From Syngnathus acus (taxonomy: Eukaryota > Chordata > Actinopteri > Syngnathiformes > Syngnathidae), in the NCBI RefSeq assembly GCF_901709675.1, contig NC_051101.1, positions 11,428,501 to 11,492,500 on the forward strand: DNA of 64,000 nucleotides, read 5' to 3'. The notes below the pieces were generated by a model that was not told the origin of the DNA, ran no database searches, and saw only the letters and a list, made by a program, of their open reading frames with translations. Shown in pieces: positions 44,465 to 56,764 of this stretch; the first letter of the stretch is position 1, and every line of letters begins with the position of its first letter. The translations under genes and the position numbers were made by a program.

Positions 44465-46695
44465 TCATCTTCACGGGAGTGCGAGGAACGCTATCTCCCA
44501 CCAACACATGTTTGTCTTGTAAATGTTTGGGCGCCTCAGAGGGGTGCTGCATTCCAAATTTTTGGCAAGTCGGACAAATTCCATATGGAACTTATGGGGT
44601 CGGCGGGTTGAGCTTTTCAGTTGAAGGTTTAAAAAAAAAAAAAAGTCTGGCGACCTATTTAAGTGTGTCATCTACTATTAAAAAATATATATTTGAGATA
44701 GTGGGAATGCCAAAATCGGACCATATTGTTTTGACGTGCAGCTTTATTTATTTCATTTTCCATTCATGCAGTGAACCTGGAACTATTTATCTTTGCACGA
44801 CTTTCCATTCAGAACAAGTTGTGACAAATGCTATATCACCAATAAATGCAGATATCAATATATATCATTTTCAGGGCTACTCGTACTGTTACAGTTCCTA
44901 AAATACTTCCAAAGGCGGGAAACTGCAGAATTCAGTTTCGCTTGTTTTTAATCGTTTTTAATTATCGTTTGTTATGATTTTTCCGGAACAAAAGAAGCTA
45001 AAGACTCACGATTTTTTTTGGTCTCACCGACTCAAAACTTTTTTTGTTCTTCCTTCCCGACCATTTTAGGACTTTTTCCAAAATGTATTTCACGTCAGAG
45101 GATACCACACCTCACTGTTTACTTGGGCTTTTCTCGGACAGGGTTCAGTTTAAGAGGATCAGGCAGATTAGGTGCCAAATCAGTCTACATCTTATCTCAG
45201 GCGTACTATAATCTATCGTCTTTATCTGAGGAAACGGTTTCTTGGTCCAAAACGAGATGCTACGTCAAGGCTACACTCCTCTCACTCCACACCTACAGCC
45301 TGGCTATAAATACCTGCCGGGGCTCTGCATTCTTTAAATTCACAATGTCCGTCCATCTCTTTTTCCCTTTAGTGTGGTCAAGCGGGGTGTTCAAGAATTT
45401 CAATTATCGCTTGGATGGAAAAGAAGGATGGCATTTAAAAAGAGGGAGAGGGGGGGGGGAATTCCGATGAGGCTATTGAGTTTTCCCAGACGCAGCAGAA
45501 GCGGGGAAAAGCTTGGCCCTCCCGCTATCCTGACCTTTTCACGCTATGCTTTCTTTAAAAAATCCAGCAGGTGAAGCGCTTTACGCCGCCGCATGGAGTT
45601 TAATAGTCGCTTTAGGCTCAGGGAATGTTTTTTTTTCCCCTGCTGTTGAAGTGTACAAGTCATTTGCATGCCTCCAACCCGCTAGCGCGCAGCGGAGGCT
45701 TTTTGTGTGGGCAGGATGTGCTGAGATGCGATTCATTCTGCGGCAGCGCGAAGTTGCGAGCGCATCTTGCAACAAGCTGCCAGGCATTCACGCAACTCAA
45801 GTGATTCTCAGCGAGAGATGTGTGACACCACGGGACATTCAAGAATTCCCTTCTGATGATGCTGTTAAGATTTGTCATGTACTGGATCTCATTGTAAATA
45901 TCTTATGCCCCGCCCACAAAAATTGTGGACATGCTGCTCTGAAAATACTTTTTACTTTCCCCCACATAACTACTTTATTTCTTTTTGTATGGAATTCTTC
46001 TACACCCACCATAGCAAATGTTTCCCAGCAGACTCCGTTTAATCGCTTCACATCAAATTTAAAGGCAGTAAAAATAAAATGGACTGACTGGACTTTTCAG
46101 CATTGGTTGCTTCTGCAATACTAACTTGAAAATGCTCCACCAGTTATGCAATCCAAGCAATGTAGTTTTCATGCGGCATTGTGAATCAAACTGTGTGTGT
46201 GTGTGTATTAAGCAGACGGACAGTAGGACGTAAGCCTCTTAACTTAGCGCTGACTCAGGACACATGCAGTTTTGCTGCTCTGAAACACACACACAAGCCG
46301 TGAAAAAAAAAAAAAAAGGTGTGATGGCGAGAAGCAACCAGGCTGAAAATGTTCATTTAATTTCGCCTACAACCGAGTGAGTTTGGTATAATGAGGGACA
46401 AGCTTTGGCGTCATCCTCCCCCTCATCCTCACGAAGCTTCAAATGTGTCATTTCTACTGTGTCGCACATGTTGGAAATGCTAATCAACCAAATGGCGATC
46501 ATGATAATTAAGTAAAAGACAATATCTTTAATTTGATGGTCGGGTAGTAGGACATGTTTTTGTTTCGGGTATCCAGCACCTGATTAGTGGTGATGAGAAA
46601 ACAGAGGCATCACTGACTACTAATCCAATTTGAAACTCTCCGCTCGACTTTGCCGCCGTCACAGTGGAAAGAACAGGAAAAGTATCCCGCAGACA
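44465..46695. other. Non-coding region between the TMEM200-family and Ly6 genes
   Basis: The first part is 3' UTR of the TMEM200-family gene; AATAAA occurs at 44840-44845. Several open frames of 100-190 codons between 45018 and 46124 have no recognisable family similarity and no splice context, so they are treated as chance. The end (about 46600-46695) should be the Ly6 gene 5' UTR. Confidence 0.5.
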
Positions 46696-47902
46696 ATGAG
46701 AGGACTAATGTTTTTTGTTTTGGCAATTGTGATGTTCTCGTATGCTCAAGGTAAGACAACATCTGGAAATTAGTCATCAACAGGCCTCAAGTCACACAAT
46801 TCTAGCGGGGCAGCCTGCTGGTTATATTAGTGTTAGTAAAATAACAGTTGTGTTTAATCCTATCGGAGAACTTTCATTTATGGTTACATACAGAAAGTCA
46901 TTTTAAGTTCATTTGAATATAATTTTAAGTGCAAGTCTAGAGCAGACAGGGGGAAAATGTCAAATATTGGTTTCCAAATGTATTGATTAATTTACTCGGT
47001 CCAGATATTTATCAGATCTGTTAAGATTGTGATATTTCAAAGTTACAAACAATTAGTGTGTTATTGTTTTTGCCGAGACGGGGTAAAGCCCTTGCTCCAG
47101 CTAATGAGATGAAGACGGATGAGGACTTAACGGCAACTCATCTCACGAGCTCAAGTAGCCATTGAATGGCTTTACGCTCAAACGTAGAATTACTGACCGA
47201 GCGATATTGAAATGTATCTTCGATGATATTTAAAAAGGTTAGATTTATACCATAAAATTACACCAACACTGAATTTGGAATAAACTGTTCTGTCGCTGTT
47301 ATGGAAAACCTGAATTAGCATCTGGAATAGAGTGAAATGTTTTGTTATGACCGTTACTTATGAGAGTTAATCAGAAAAGACTACCTGTGTGGGCTCAGGT
47401 GAGGAAAAGGAGGAGCTGGAGCAGATGTTGGAGAAAGAGGAGGAACTGCTGCAGTGTTTCCGTTGTGATCTGGGCTTCTGGGACACATGTTACACCACGG
47501 AAACCAACTGCAGCCTCGGGGAGCGATGCTTCACGGGCCGCGGGAAGGCAGGTAGGTGTCTTCTGTATAGTACTGGGAGAACTTTGGCATGGCGGAAGAT
47601 GTACGACTGAGCAGTACTGCTCATCTGAAACAAAAAACAAGTATCAAATGTCATGTTTCAAATGTGTTTCCTCCTCAGTTGATGTTCTGGATGTAAAGAC
47701 GCTCGGCTGTGTCAAAGCAGAGGAGTGCAACGTGGAGAGCAGCGTGGAGCTCTTCTCCAACAACACCGTCTTCACCATGACCAAATATTGTTGCGACACC
47801 CCTTTCTGCAATGCTGCGTTGAAATCATCAGCGGACACGCTTTTGTGGGTCGCTGTAGCGTTTTTGATATCCTGGAACGTCACGAGGGTCTCAACACACT
47901 GA
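46696..47902 (+). CDS. GPI-anchored Ly6/uPAR-domain protein, SPACA4/Bouncer-like
   Basis: Exons 46696-46750, 47399-47551 and 47679-47902; phases agree, 143 aa. Exon 1 encodes a signal peptide (MRGLMFFVLAIVMFSYAQ). Exon 2 opens with an acidic run (GEEKEELEQMLEKEEELL) and then the three-finger domain. The Ly6 pattern has ten cysteines: CFRCD, DTCY, NCSLGERCF, LGC, EEC, YCC and FCNAA, the last being the CCxxxxCN closing motif. A sequon NNT lies in the third finger. The C terminus has a small-residue site (KSSADT) and a hydrophobic tail, as expected for GPI attachment. CFTGRGKA parallels CFTGHGVA of human SPACA4, the sperm homologue of fish Bouncer, an egg protein needed for sperm entry. Orthology to Bouncer itself is unproven; other fish Ly6 genes have the same layout. 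Confidence 0.8.
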
Positions 47903-48006
47903 GAAGCCAACGTTGATTGAATCTGTGTGTGCTGCCAATAGACTCTTCCCACATGGTGAAAATGACAACTCACCCGAGTGACGCATTTTTGCATGACCTG
48001 TTCCGA

Positions 48007-48012
48007 AATAAA
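48007..48012 (+). promoter_or_regulatory. Polyadenylation signal of the Ly6 gene
   Basis: AATAAA about 105 bases after the Ly6 stop codon. The msh5 stop on the opposite strand begins 127 bases further on, so the two genes converge closely. Confidence 0.7.
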
Positions 48013-48138
48013 GATACAAAAACAATTTTGCCAGATACATAGGTCTTAATTTAGTTTCGAACCACTATGTTGTCAAACAATGTGAACAGTTCCAACAAAA
48101 ACATCCGAATTGGAAACTAAGTGACGCAGTAGGACACT

Positions 48139-51100
48139 TCAGGTGTTCAGCCTCTGTCCAGCAGAGGGCAGAACTTCCTCTTTCAAGAAGCGCTGCAAGT
48201 CCAGATTGTCATCATCCAGGTCCAGGCTCATAAATTTCTCCACCACGGTCGTGTATCTGTCAAACAACACACCTGGATGTCCACTCCACGATGCTTCTGG
48301 CTAAACAAAAGAATCGGACAAACCTATCGGCCTCCTCGTCTGATTTATCAATACGTTTGATGGCTTTTCCTGTCCTGTAGAGTTCTGACACTTCCACTCC
48401 TCTCTGTACAACCTCAACAGGCAAGCCAGCCAATCTGGCGACATTGGCAGCATAACTGGATTGGCAGATGCCTTCCTTCAATTGGTACAGAAACACCAGC
48501 TCATCCCCATCCACTGCCGTCTCAAGCGTCTGAAACATAAACATCATGTCCGCTCCAGGCTTCCATTTCAACAATGGAGTCAGAGCATCTGTTAGTACCA
48601 GAAGAGACAGCAGGTTGGAGGTGGGTAAGAGGCCCAGTTGCAGCAAACTGTGAAAATTAGTGGCCAGCAGGATGTGAGGAACATCAACCGGAGCTTTGTT
48701 CAGCCAATGAGAGATGGTTGCAGCCAGTAGGGACAAGCCGTCCACCTGTAAGAGCAAATAGTTCAAATCACCATGCAAAGCCTTGGAATGCACAGTCAAA
48801 ACAATTCACCTTTAAAAACAGCATTATGCAAAGCCAGAATGTCCGATAAAAAGTCTACAGACGTATTCAGGTGTAAATGTTGCCTCCGAGACAGCTGCGG
48901 TTTTAGTTCATGGCGGTAATAAAGCGTTAAAGCTCCCATTTGTGTTGCCTCGGAAGCAGAACACACTCTTTTATGCAAAAACTGCCTCCTGCGCATCTTA
49001 GTGCAGATTTAAACAGTTCAGCCTGTGCGATCGGAACAACAAATGTCAAGCTCGTGGGGGATTTTCTAAATAAATAGGTTACAATGTGGCAACTGGGACG
49101 ATACCATGAATTATTAACTAAATATCACCCTTTTGATCAAAACGGAGCATTATTATTCTTGAAAAATCCAAATTATGGATTGAATTTCATTCGATGATGC
49201 AAACGGTGTTGAATGTTGCACTTCGGCTGCAGCTCTGCGTTGAATAATACATGCCGGCTCGTTTTAGTGAGAATATTTCCCTATGCAAGAAGGCAAATAT
49301 ATTCCTTACGGTGTTAGTCCCTTTTCCAAATTCATCAATGAGCACTAATGAGTTGCCCGTGCTGCTGTGAAGTGTCTGGGACATCTGGAAAATAAAAAAA
49401 ACGGTTTTTGTTTGTGGGCTGGGGAAATATTTTGAGAGTGGGTGCAATGACTTTTCATTTATTTTCCACAGTGAGAATGAATTGATACCAACCTGGTTGA
49501 GGTCAATCATGAAGGTACTGAGACCCACGGACACGGATTCTCGGCCCGGCATGCAGGTGAATATTCCGTCCACCAAGCCTATCTCCGCACCCTTGGCTGG
49601 CACGTCAGAGCCGACGTGAGCCATGAAGACGATCAGACCGACCTAGTGAAGACATGGGTTATCAACAAATGACGTAGTCTAAACATAACATCGCCATGTT
49701 GAGTCGAGGACTTTACAACATGAGCACTGTTTGAATGTACAGATAAAATTGTGATAGGGTTGATATGATTTGAGTAGGTTTTGTTCTATCTTAGCTTAAG
49801 CTCAAGATCCTTGAATTTTTTTTTTTTTTTTTTTTACCTGTTTGAGATAGATGCTCTTCCCAGATGAGTTGGGTCCTGTGATGATTTTGATCCTGCCCTG
49901 TGACTCAAGGCCCTCAAAGGAGTTAGCCACAAACACAGGAGAGCACACCTCCAACAACGGGTGTCTGGTGAGTAAAATAGCAGCCGTTTTGTTTTTCACA
50001 ATACGATCATTTCAAAATATTTGATCAGTGCCAACCTGCCCTGATTGATCGATATTGCTTTGCGGCTGATTAGCTTGGGTGAGGTGTAGCCGTACTCCTG
50101 GGAGACTTTACTCAGCGACATTAGACAGTCCAGCTCGGCAGCCAGATCCAGAACCTTCACAACGTGAACAATCAGGAATGAAGACGTGTAACATATTGCA
50201 TGACAACCTTATAGAGAGAGTCGCTCCTCTCCAAAATGGCGTTTTGTAGCTGATTCATGACAGCTGTTTCCATGTCTAGGAGAAAGACGGTTTATGATGA
50301 GAAGAGTATTTTATTCAGTAGTGTTCTGCTTTTTTTTTTTTTAGAGTAACCAACCTCTGATGTCACAGTGCAAATCTCCCATGAGCTCATCCACCTCTTT
50401 GGTCCTCTGGTTGCGGTAGTTCAAGTGATCTTCTGATAGAAACTAGCGCACATGTCACACACATGAAAACATTGATGTTTTTTCTTAGAAATGATTTGCC
50501 CCCTTTTAGTATTTAAGATCTGACATCCAATAAATTACAATTTCATCTGGGAACATCCTTTGACCAATTCCAACCTAATAGAGGTTGGACATAATAAGTG
50601 ATGAGTCATCAATATCATCATAAGCGATTCTCCCATTTCTTCAAAGGTTTTTATCTTCTATAGCATTGGATCATAGATCATATTAATAAACCCACCATGA
50701 ACTCAAGACCCTCGATCTCAAAATCTTGTTTCGTCACCATATTAGGCGGCCGCGGAACACAGAGCAAGAACCCGATCTGGTGGAAGAGATATGAATGAGT
50801 CGCATAAAAAAAGATTGTGGAAGATATTGTAAATGAGAAAGTAAAGAAGAAGACCAAAGGGATGTAGACGATGCAGCAGGAGGTGAATCTGCGATCCAGG
50901 TGCGCCAGCTCTCTTCTAGCAACATCCGACAGGAAGGTGGACAAGCCCGCCATTTGTCTTTTCTCTGACGGAGAAAAACAGCATAGAGTTGACTTCTTAG
51001 CCACTCTTATTAAATCCTTGTATATTGAAAACAATTTAATTTAATACTCACTTTCATCGATTGCCGGATCTATGTTTGGTTTGACGGTAAAGCGGTTCTC

Positions 51101-53500
51101 AACTACACTGTTTTCAAAGTCAACCTGTGTGCCAGCAACAGGAAATATTCGGCTTGTGACGTGTCACTTAAAAAAACGAGAACATCTCATCTGGTACCAC
51201 GCGGCTGATGAGCGAAGCGATGTATTGGAGGTCATCAGAGAAGCGTTCGCTGATGTCCCGGAACAGTTGAATGGATTGAGGAAGGTGTCGTACTGTGTCT
51301 CTGATATAAACTGCATTGTGCACCGTCTAAAAAAAAAAAAAAATCACACAATCAGATCCAGAAAATGCTCGTTCATGATTGTACGAATTGATTTTACCTT
51401 GTAAAGACTCTGCCAATCTGTCACTTTGGTGTGTGAGAGAGACATCCTACGCAAAAGAGTCTACAACACAAAAAGCTTTTATGACAAGGTGAACAACCGC
51501 AGACGTAGCAAAAAGGGCACAAAAAAGTACCGGGATGTTTCTGATGTTACGTAGTGACGTCCGCAAAGTGTCCAGGTAGTCTGAATTCCGAGGCGACGTG
51601 AAGAAGCGGATCACTTCCTGTCGTCGGTTCAACACGGCGAGGTCAATCGTTGGCCGCAAGAACCACTGACTGGGATGGGAGGAGGACATTGTGATCTTAA
51701 ACACTTCAATAAAATATATTTAAAAGTTAACCTAGCACATTCTCACCGGAGCAGTTTGGATCCAAACCTGCAACTGCAGCAGTTTAATAATCCTGCAAGG
51801 TACAATACAGATTAAAAGCATTATATAATATCCTTGGTCAGAAAAGTATCTGGGTCTTTCGTATTTTACCGTAAAGGCTGAATCCTTCTTTTTCACCCGA
51901 ATGAAGTTTATACACAGATGGGTGAAGCTCTGATTTGAAGATCTGAAGAACACTGAAAAAATTATGTAAACAAAGGAAATAAAAATTTGAATGTGTATTG
52001 ATCATCTAACGAATAGTCAACTGTTCGCTAATTTTACCATTGGCCCACTTACCTGTATGCTTCCCTGTCAATGTACAACACACCTTTACTGTGTTGGGGA
52101 AATATAAAAAACAATAGTCATAAAAAAAAAATGATGTTCTGCATTGATTTAGGCGTGCCTTACAGCGTGTAGGCACTGAAATGCAGGATGGGAACAGCAA
52201 CACTGCTGTCTTCCAGCTCAACTCCCACTCTCCTCCTGTCCATGCATTTTAGAAGAGCGCCAAGTGCCCTCAGCTACGTCCAATCGGCACACAGACACAC
52301 GCCAATTCATCAATTTAATAAAAGTGGCACTTGACGAGTTGGAATGAAGAATTAACAGCCGGCTCACCATGAGGGGGGAGTCAAAGGAGATACAGGAGGC
52401 GAGATAGGCCATCTTCTCTGATTCTGAAATGGAGGCGGGGAGGAAAGGCAGGTGGGCTGAAAGCAGCCTTGTCTTGCCCAGTTCCAGACCTGACAAAATA
52501 AAATACGTGCTTTAAATACTAATTTGTGACCATTAAGTAGGTATAATATGTGCACAAAATAATTTTCCTATCATTCTTGGACTGTAAATAGTGTGTTGGA
52601 GTTTCTAGTGAAGCTGAGATTTATATTTTTTGTTCATGGGAATGATGTTAAACCCACAAATGAGTATTTTTGTGACCGTTATTTCTATTTGATGGCCACA
52701 ATTGAGTTTTTCGTGGCTTTTTGTGGTTGTACTACTTACCAAAGTCAAGATATGGATAAATAACCACCTCTGGTTTGTAGTCTGGATTTGACTCTGAAAA
52801 GAATTAAACAAAAACGCCTTACAAGTTATACAACAACATGTTTTATTGTTTATCACTCTTGCAGGCCGCTATCGTTGCCTTGACCACAGATACTGCTGGC
52901 CTGATACATCATGACAACATAACAAGCCCTCTGGCAAAGTCTCTCTGTCCTTGCCAAAACATTTTGTTCCCATGGACTCACCAAGTTGGATCAGGAAGCG
53001 GGTCATGCAACGCTCTTGCTTTGCACTGGTGATAATCACTTGAGGACAAATCTCCTGAATGACTAAATGGTTGAAGAATGATGTTAGACACAAAATGGCG
53101 GTTTTAGATGCCATTTTATCAAGCTAGCTAAACATCAAATTAACTTGGTGTGGTTGACCTTAGCCGTTTACAATGTACAATAAATTTATTTAGGGCTATT
53201 TAGGTGGAGAACAACTTCTAAATAAGGGTCAAATGTACCTCTGGCCAGAAGGTTTAACTCGTGGTTATCTGGAGTATCAACCATATAGTGGATTGATGAG
53301 TCTTTACTGTCATAGAAGCAGAGGCCCACTTGGTTCTGTTGCGCCAAAACGCTCAATAAAATCTAGGACGAACAAACGCCATTAAAGTCTGCGGTTACGT
53401 TTTAGTATAGTTTAATGTATGGGTAATAAACCTCGGATTCTTGGTCTTCCTCTGCTGAAGGCAAGGTGCTTCCTCCTGCTGTTTCTTCCATGGCTTCCAT
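48139..53500 (-). CDS. msh5: MutS protein homolog 5 (meiotic crossover factor)
   Basis: Partner of MSH4 in the meiotic MutS-gamma clamp that stabilises crossover intermediates. Exons: 53500-53432, 53362-53239, 53062-52982, 52793-52740, 52489-52368, 52273-52164, 52088-52053, 51952-51870, 51792-51747, 51669-51531, 51460-51398, 51326-51198, 51124-51052, 50964-50855, 50776-50696, 50442-50355, 50275-50208, 50154-50036, 49964-49838, 49642-49493, 49384-49310, 48745-48599, 48529-48324, 48256-48139; all phases agree, 805 aa (human 834). Matches include [46 protein letters not shown], the Walker A GPNSSGKS in [30 protein letters not shown], the Walker [14 protein letters not shown] and the [11 protein letters not shown] switch. 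As in other MSH5 proteins there is no N-terminal mismatch-binding domain. All ATPase motifs are intact. Confidence 0.97.
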
Positions 53501-54447
53501 TACAGGTTTGAATATTGTGAAGATTGGAGAAATGTGATATTACGAAAGTTTTGGCTAGCAGGTTCATTAAGTTAGCCACGAAAGAAAACCGCCAAAAAGC
53601 GAACTTCACGCTTTGAAAACTAATTTAGGACAAAAATACTTATATCGAATTAATTTAACATCGATAACGTTCAGATAAAATGTTAGTAATATAGTAGAAA
53701 AAGCGAAAAAGTACTTATTGTTTGGCGGTGTGGCTAAGCTAGGAGCTAACGTTCAATTGTGTGTGTCGCAGGTACGGCGCAGTTTATACGTCTCAACGTG
53801 GTTATCCACATCAATGTAAGTAGAATTTTTTTCTTTTTTTTCAGATTTTTTTTCTTAATTACTATATCAAAAATAATTATTATAAAGGCAAATGGTTGTG
53901 TTTATAGAATACTCTATATTTCACTAATAGAGTAGCCAAAATTTTACCCAAGAGTACTTTTACTTTTAGAAAAATTCAGTGGAAACTACTGTAATTAGTG
54001 GCTTTTCTGAAATGGACAAGTACATGCAGAAACAGACAAGAGCAACGTTGGTTTATGGGTTATTTATTTTGTGCACACAAAAATAATTTTAACATTGGAC
54101 ACAACAGGACCAATTTCAATCTCAGATCAGTACAAAAACATTTATTCCATTTATTCCTATCGTAAACCACTGTAACATTATGTAAACACTGCACTTAAAT
54201 ATTGCTTAATAAAAACTACTTGAATAACGATTAAATTTACATTAATGTTGTTGCAAATTATACCTAAATAAGTGTTTGAAAATAAACATTTGTAATGATG
54301 ATATGCAAATGTACTTATAAACACAACTGAACTGTACTCAACAAATGTCCTGTACCAGATCAAAACAAGTTTAAGCCAACTTTAAAAAATGTGAGTGATA
54401 TTTCTATATCACAGATTTCACTTATTTCAAGGTTGTCTGGCAGTAAA
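53501..54447. other. msh5 upstream region and 3' UTR of the SPSB-like gene
   Basis: The first 300 bases are the msh5 5' UTR and promoter; no TATA box is apparent. From about 54050 to 54447 lies the 3' UTR of the minus-strand SPSB-like gene, with a reverse AATAAA (TTTATT) at 54061-54066. No coding exon was seen. Confidence 0.5.
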
Positions 54448-55390
54448 CTAGTGACTAGAAAGAACGTAGCGCTGAAGAACAGGTGGAAGAGGAAGCTTGT
54501 CCACTTGATTTTGCCTCTTTCGGCCCAAATGATGTTGAATGACGAGTCCACACAAAGCCATCAAGCCCGGGGGGTTGCCTGAGAAGAAGAAAAAGTTGTC
54601 ATTTTAGTCGTCTCTATCTCTTTCCTGACCCGCAAAGAAAACACTCACGAGTGGCTCCGTTCAGGTATCGGAGTCGTATGCAGGCTCCTCCTCTCACGCT
54701 GCTCACGGCTGGGAATAGCGCCACACCACAGGGGAGGTCTTTGAACGCAACACCGAGGAAGTGACCATCAACGACAAATCCAAGAGTCCCTGCGTCTGCA
54801 TCCAAGACCATGAGGATGCGTTCAGGAATGGGAAAAGGTGTATCTGGCACTTCCAGGCCTGATGGGCTAAGTTGGGAAGACCATGGCGGAATACTTTTAG
54901 TGCAACACATTCTCCTCTTTTGTGGGTACGCTCCACGACTTCGTCTGTCATGCCAGAGCTGATTGCTTTGGAGTTCCCAGCCCCACGACTGGGAGTCTGC
55001 CCCCACCAGAACATTATAGCCCGAAGCCTGCAGAGGACAGCTCTGCCTGGAGATGCCTAAAACGGCATGGCTTCCTCTATGGTTGGCATTCCACATCACC
55101 TCCCACACGTGAAGCCCGTCTTTGACCCCTGTATCTGCCCTCACCCCGTCGCTACTCAACTCCACGGGTAAACGCGTCGCTTCTTCCCTGTCGGCAGACA
55201 GCAGGAAATGAGGAGAGCAATGGAGCGAGCTCCAACGTGAGCGACTGTCTCTTGGAGGAACTGGGGAGGAGTTCAGAATGATCTTGAGGCGAGACGACGT
55301 CGGGATGGCCAGAGAAGAGAAAACAGAAGAGAAGGAAGATGAATGCTTCTTCGTCCTGTTATGGAACCATGTTGACAGTGAGAGACCCAT
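54448..55390 (-). CDS. SPRY domain- and SOCS box-containing protein (SPSB family)
   Basis: Substrate receptor of a Cullin5 ubiquitin ligase by family. Exons 55390-54649 and 54578-54448; phases agree, 290 aa. The N terminus (about 75 residues, MGLSLSTWFHNRTKK, Ser-rich) is not like SPSB1, 2 or 4. The SPRY domain follows: GLHVWEVMWNANHRGSHAVL, YNVLVGADSQSWGWEL, LMVLDADAGTLGFVVDGHFL then GVAFKDL, and ALFPAVSSVRG...RLRYLNG, all aligning with SPSB1 ([47 protein letters not shown]). The second exon is the SOCS box: LMALCGLVIQHHLG and DKLPLPPVLQRYVLSSH, with the LPLP motif used for Cullin5. It looks like an additional fish SPSB paralogue; which one is unclear. The start ATG is the first in the open frame, but an upstream exon cannot be excluded. 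Confidence 0.85.
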
Positions 55391-56764
55391 CGGGATGAAC
55401 AGATCTGTTGAGTGCCACCACAGAAAAAGAACATATTATTGTTGTACATGGCAATAATAATAATAGGAGTTATTATGTTCCACCAGAAATGAATATCTGT
55501 ATTTCAGCTACCCTAAACAACCTTACAAAATTACATTTTTCCTCCTCTAAAACATATTAATTTATCATTATGAGGCTTCCATAAAAAGTAGGCAACTTTT
55601 CAATTTTTACGACATATTAATCAACAGCACAGAGCTAAATCAGAGTCATAATTGTTATAGTCTTACTTGTGATGCTGTCTTCCGTACGTCTGTGGGCCGT
55701 CCACCGCATATATTTGCGCTTAAGTCGCGTCCATTATATAGCACTCTTATCGGACGCGTCGTGCGTACGCGCACCGCGTTAACGTAAGCGCCGCCCGTGT
55801 TGTCAACGTTGTTTTGACGATCTCCGGAACAGGAACGCCGCTGTCCATCAACCCGCACTCGTCTGACGCCAAGGGATTGTTGTTTGGGGAATGACAGCTG
55901 CAACAACATACCGCTAACGTGTTCTATAATGGACGTAAACAAAAATGGTGAAACATAAGAAGAGGAGTAAACTCGGGCTTTTAATTAACAAAACGATAAA
56001 AATGAAATAAAACCCAAAGCGGCTCATTTTGTTCCCCAAGATGCGCATGCGCTGTTAGGTTTGGGTATTTTCCCTCAAATATAACTTACAGGCAGCGTGG
56101 TGATCAGCAGGGGTGCGCATGAATTTATTTTTATATTCTAAAAAGAGCAGTCTTAGTGTTTGGAATTTATTTTTTTCCCCAGACCCACCGTTGGAAGATT
56201 TAAGCCACATTTGGGCAAGGTTTATCTGGAACATATAGACCCAAAACTATACATATCCAAATCTACAAATAATTAATTATCATATCAAAACACAAATCGT
56301 CAGATCTACCATATAATCATAATAATAATGGAATAAATACACTTCAATTCCATGTTCAACAATATATTTAATTCACCCTGCAATACTGCATTCTACCAGC
56401 AAGTGGCGACAAAATTCCGTAAATACCTTCGAGGTTTCGAGTGCATGTAGCCGCCTGTTGGTGCTGTTTTTTGGGCATGTGGCTCTGAAGCTCAGGGCTG
56501 CCTCCCTCCCTGACTCTGGCTGGTCGATGAAAAAGAAAGCTAGGAAAAGAGGGGCTGTGGATCCGCCACGGGAGACAAGAAACGACTTTAATTTGGGACT
56601 GCTGATGCTGCTAAACATGGAGCGCCGCCGCCTTCACGGACTAATCGGGGCAAATACCGATGAGGGCGTTTGTTGAGTTTATTAAAGCCCAAAAGATTCG
56701 GCAGATACTTTGCTTCTTTTTTCCCCCTTTTTGTTTTTTTTAGCCGTTGATACTCCCATCTGCA
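55391..56764. promoter_or_regulatory. Divergent upstream region of the SPSB-like gene and fam171a1, with an NRF1-type motif
   Basis: The SPSB-like gene (minus) and fam171a1 (plus) diverge from here. A CpG-rich patch at 55690-55870 probably holds the SPSB-like first exon. TGCGCATGCGC at 56042-56052 fits the NRF1 consensus. A second GC-rich patch at 56420-56680 and a pyrimidine tract before the ATG mark the fam171a1 5' UTR. No coding exon was recognised. Confidence 0.45.

Noticed and set aside
45018-46124. Open frames of 150 and 192 codons on the plus strand
   Set aside because: They lack recognisable family similarity and splice context, and their composition is that of the surrounding non-coding DNA.
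48796-48996. A further coding exon in msh5 between 48745 and 49310
   Set aside because: The flanking exons already join in phase and match the human protein without a gap, so this frame is intronic.
52838-53032. Plus-strand frame over msh5 exon 3
   Set aside because: It is an antisense shadow of the msh5 exon at 53062-52982.
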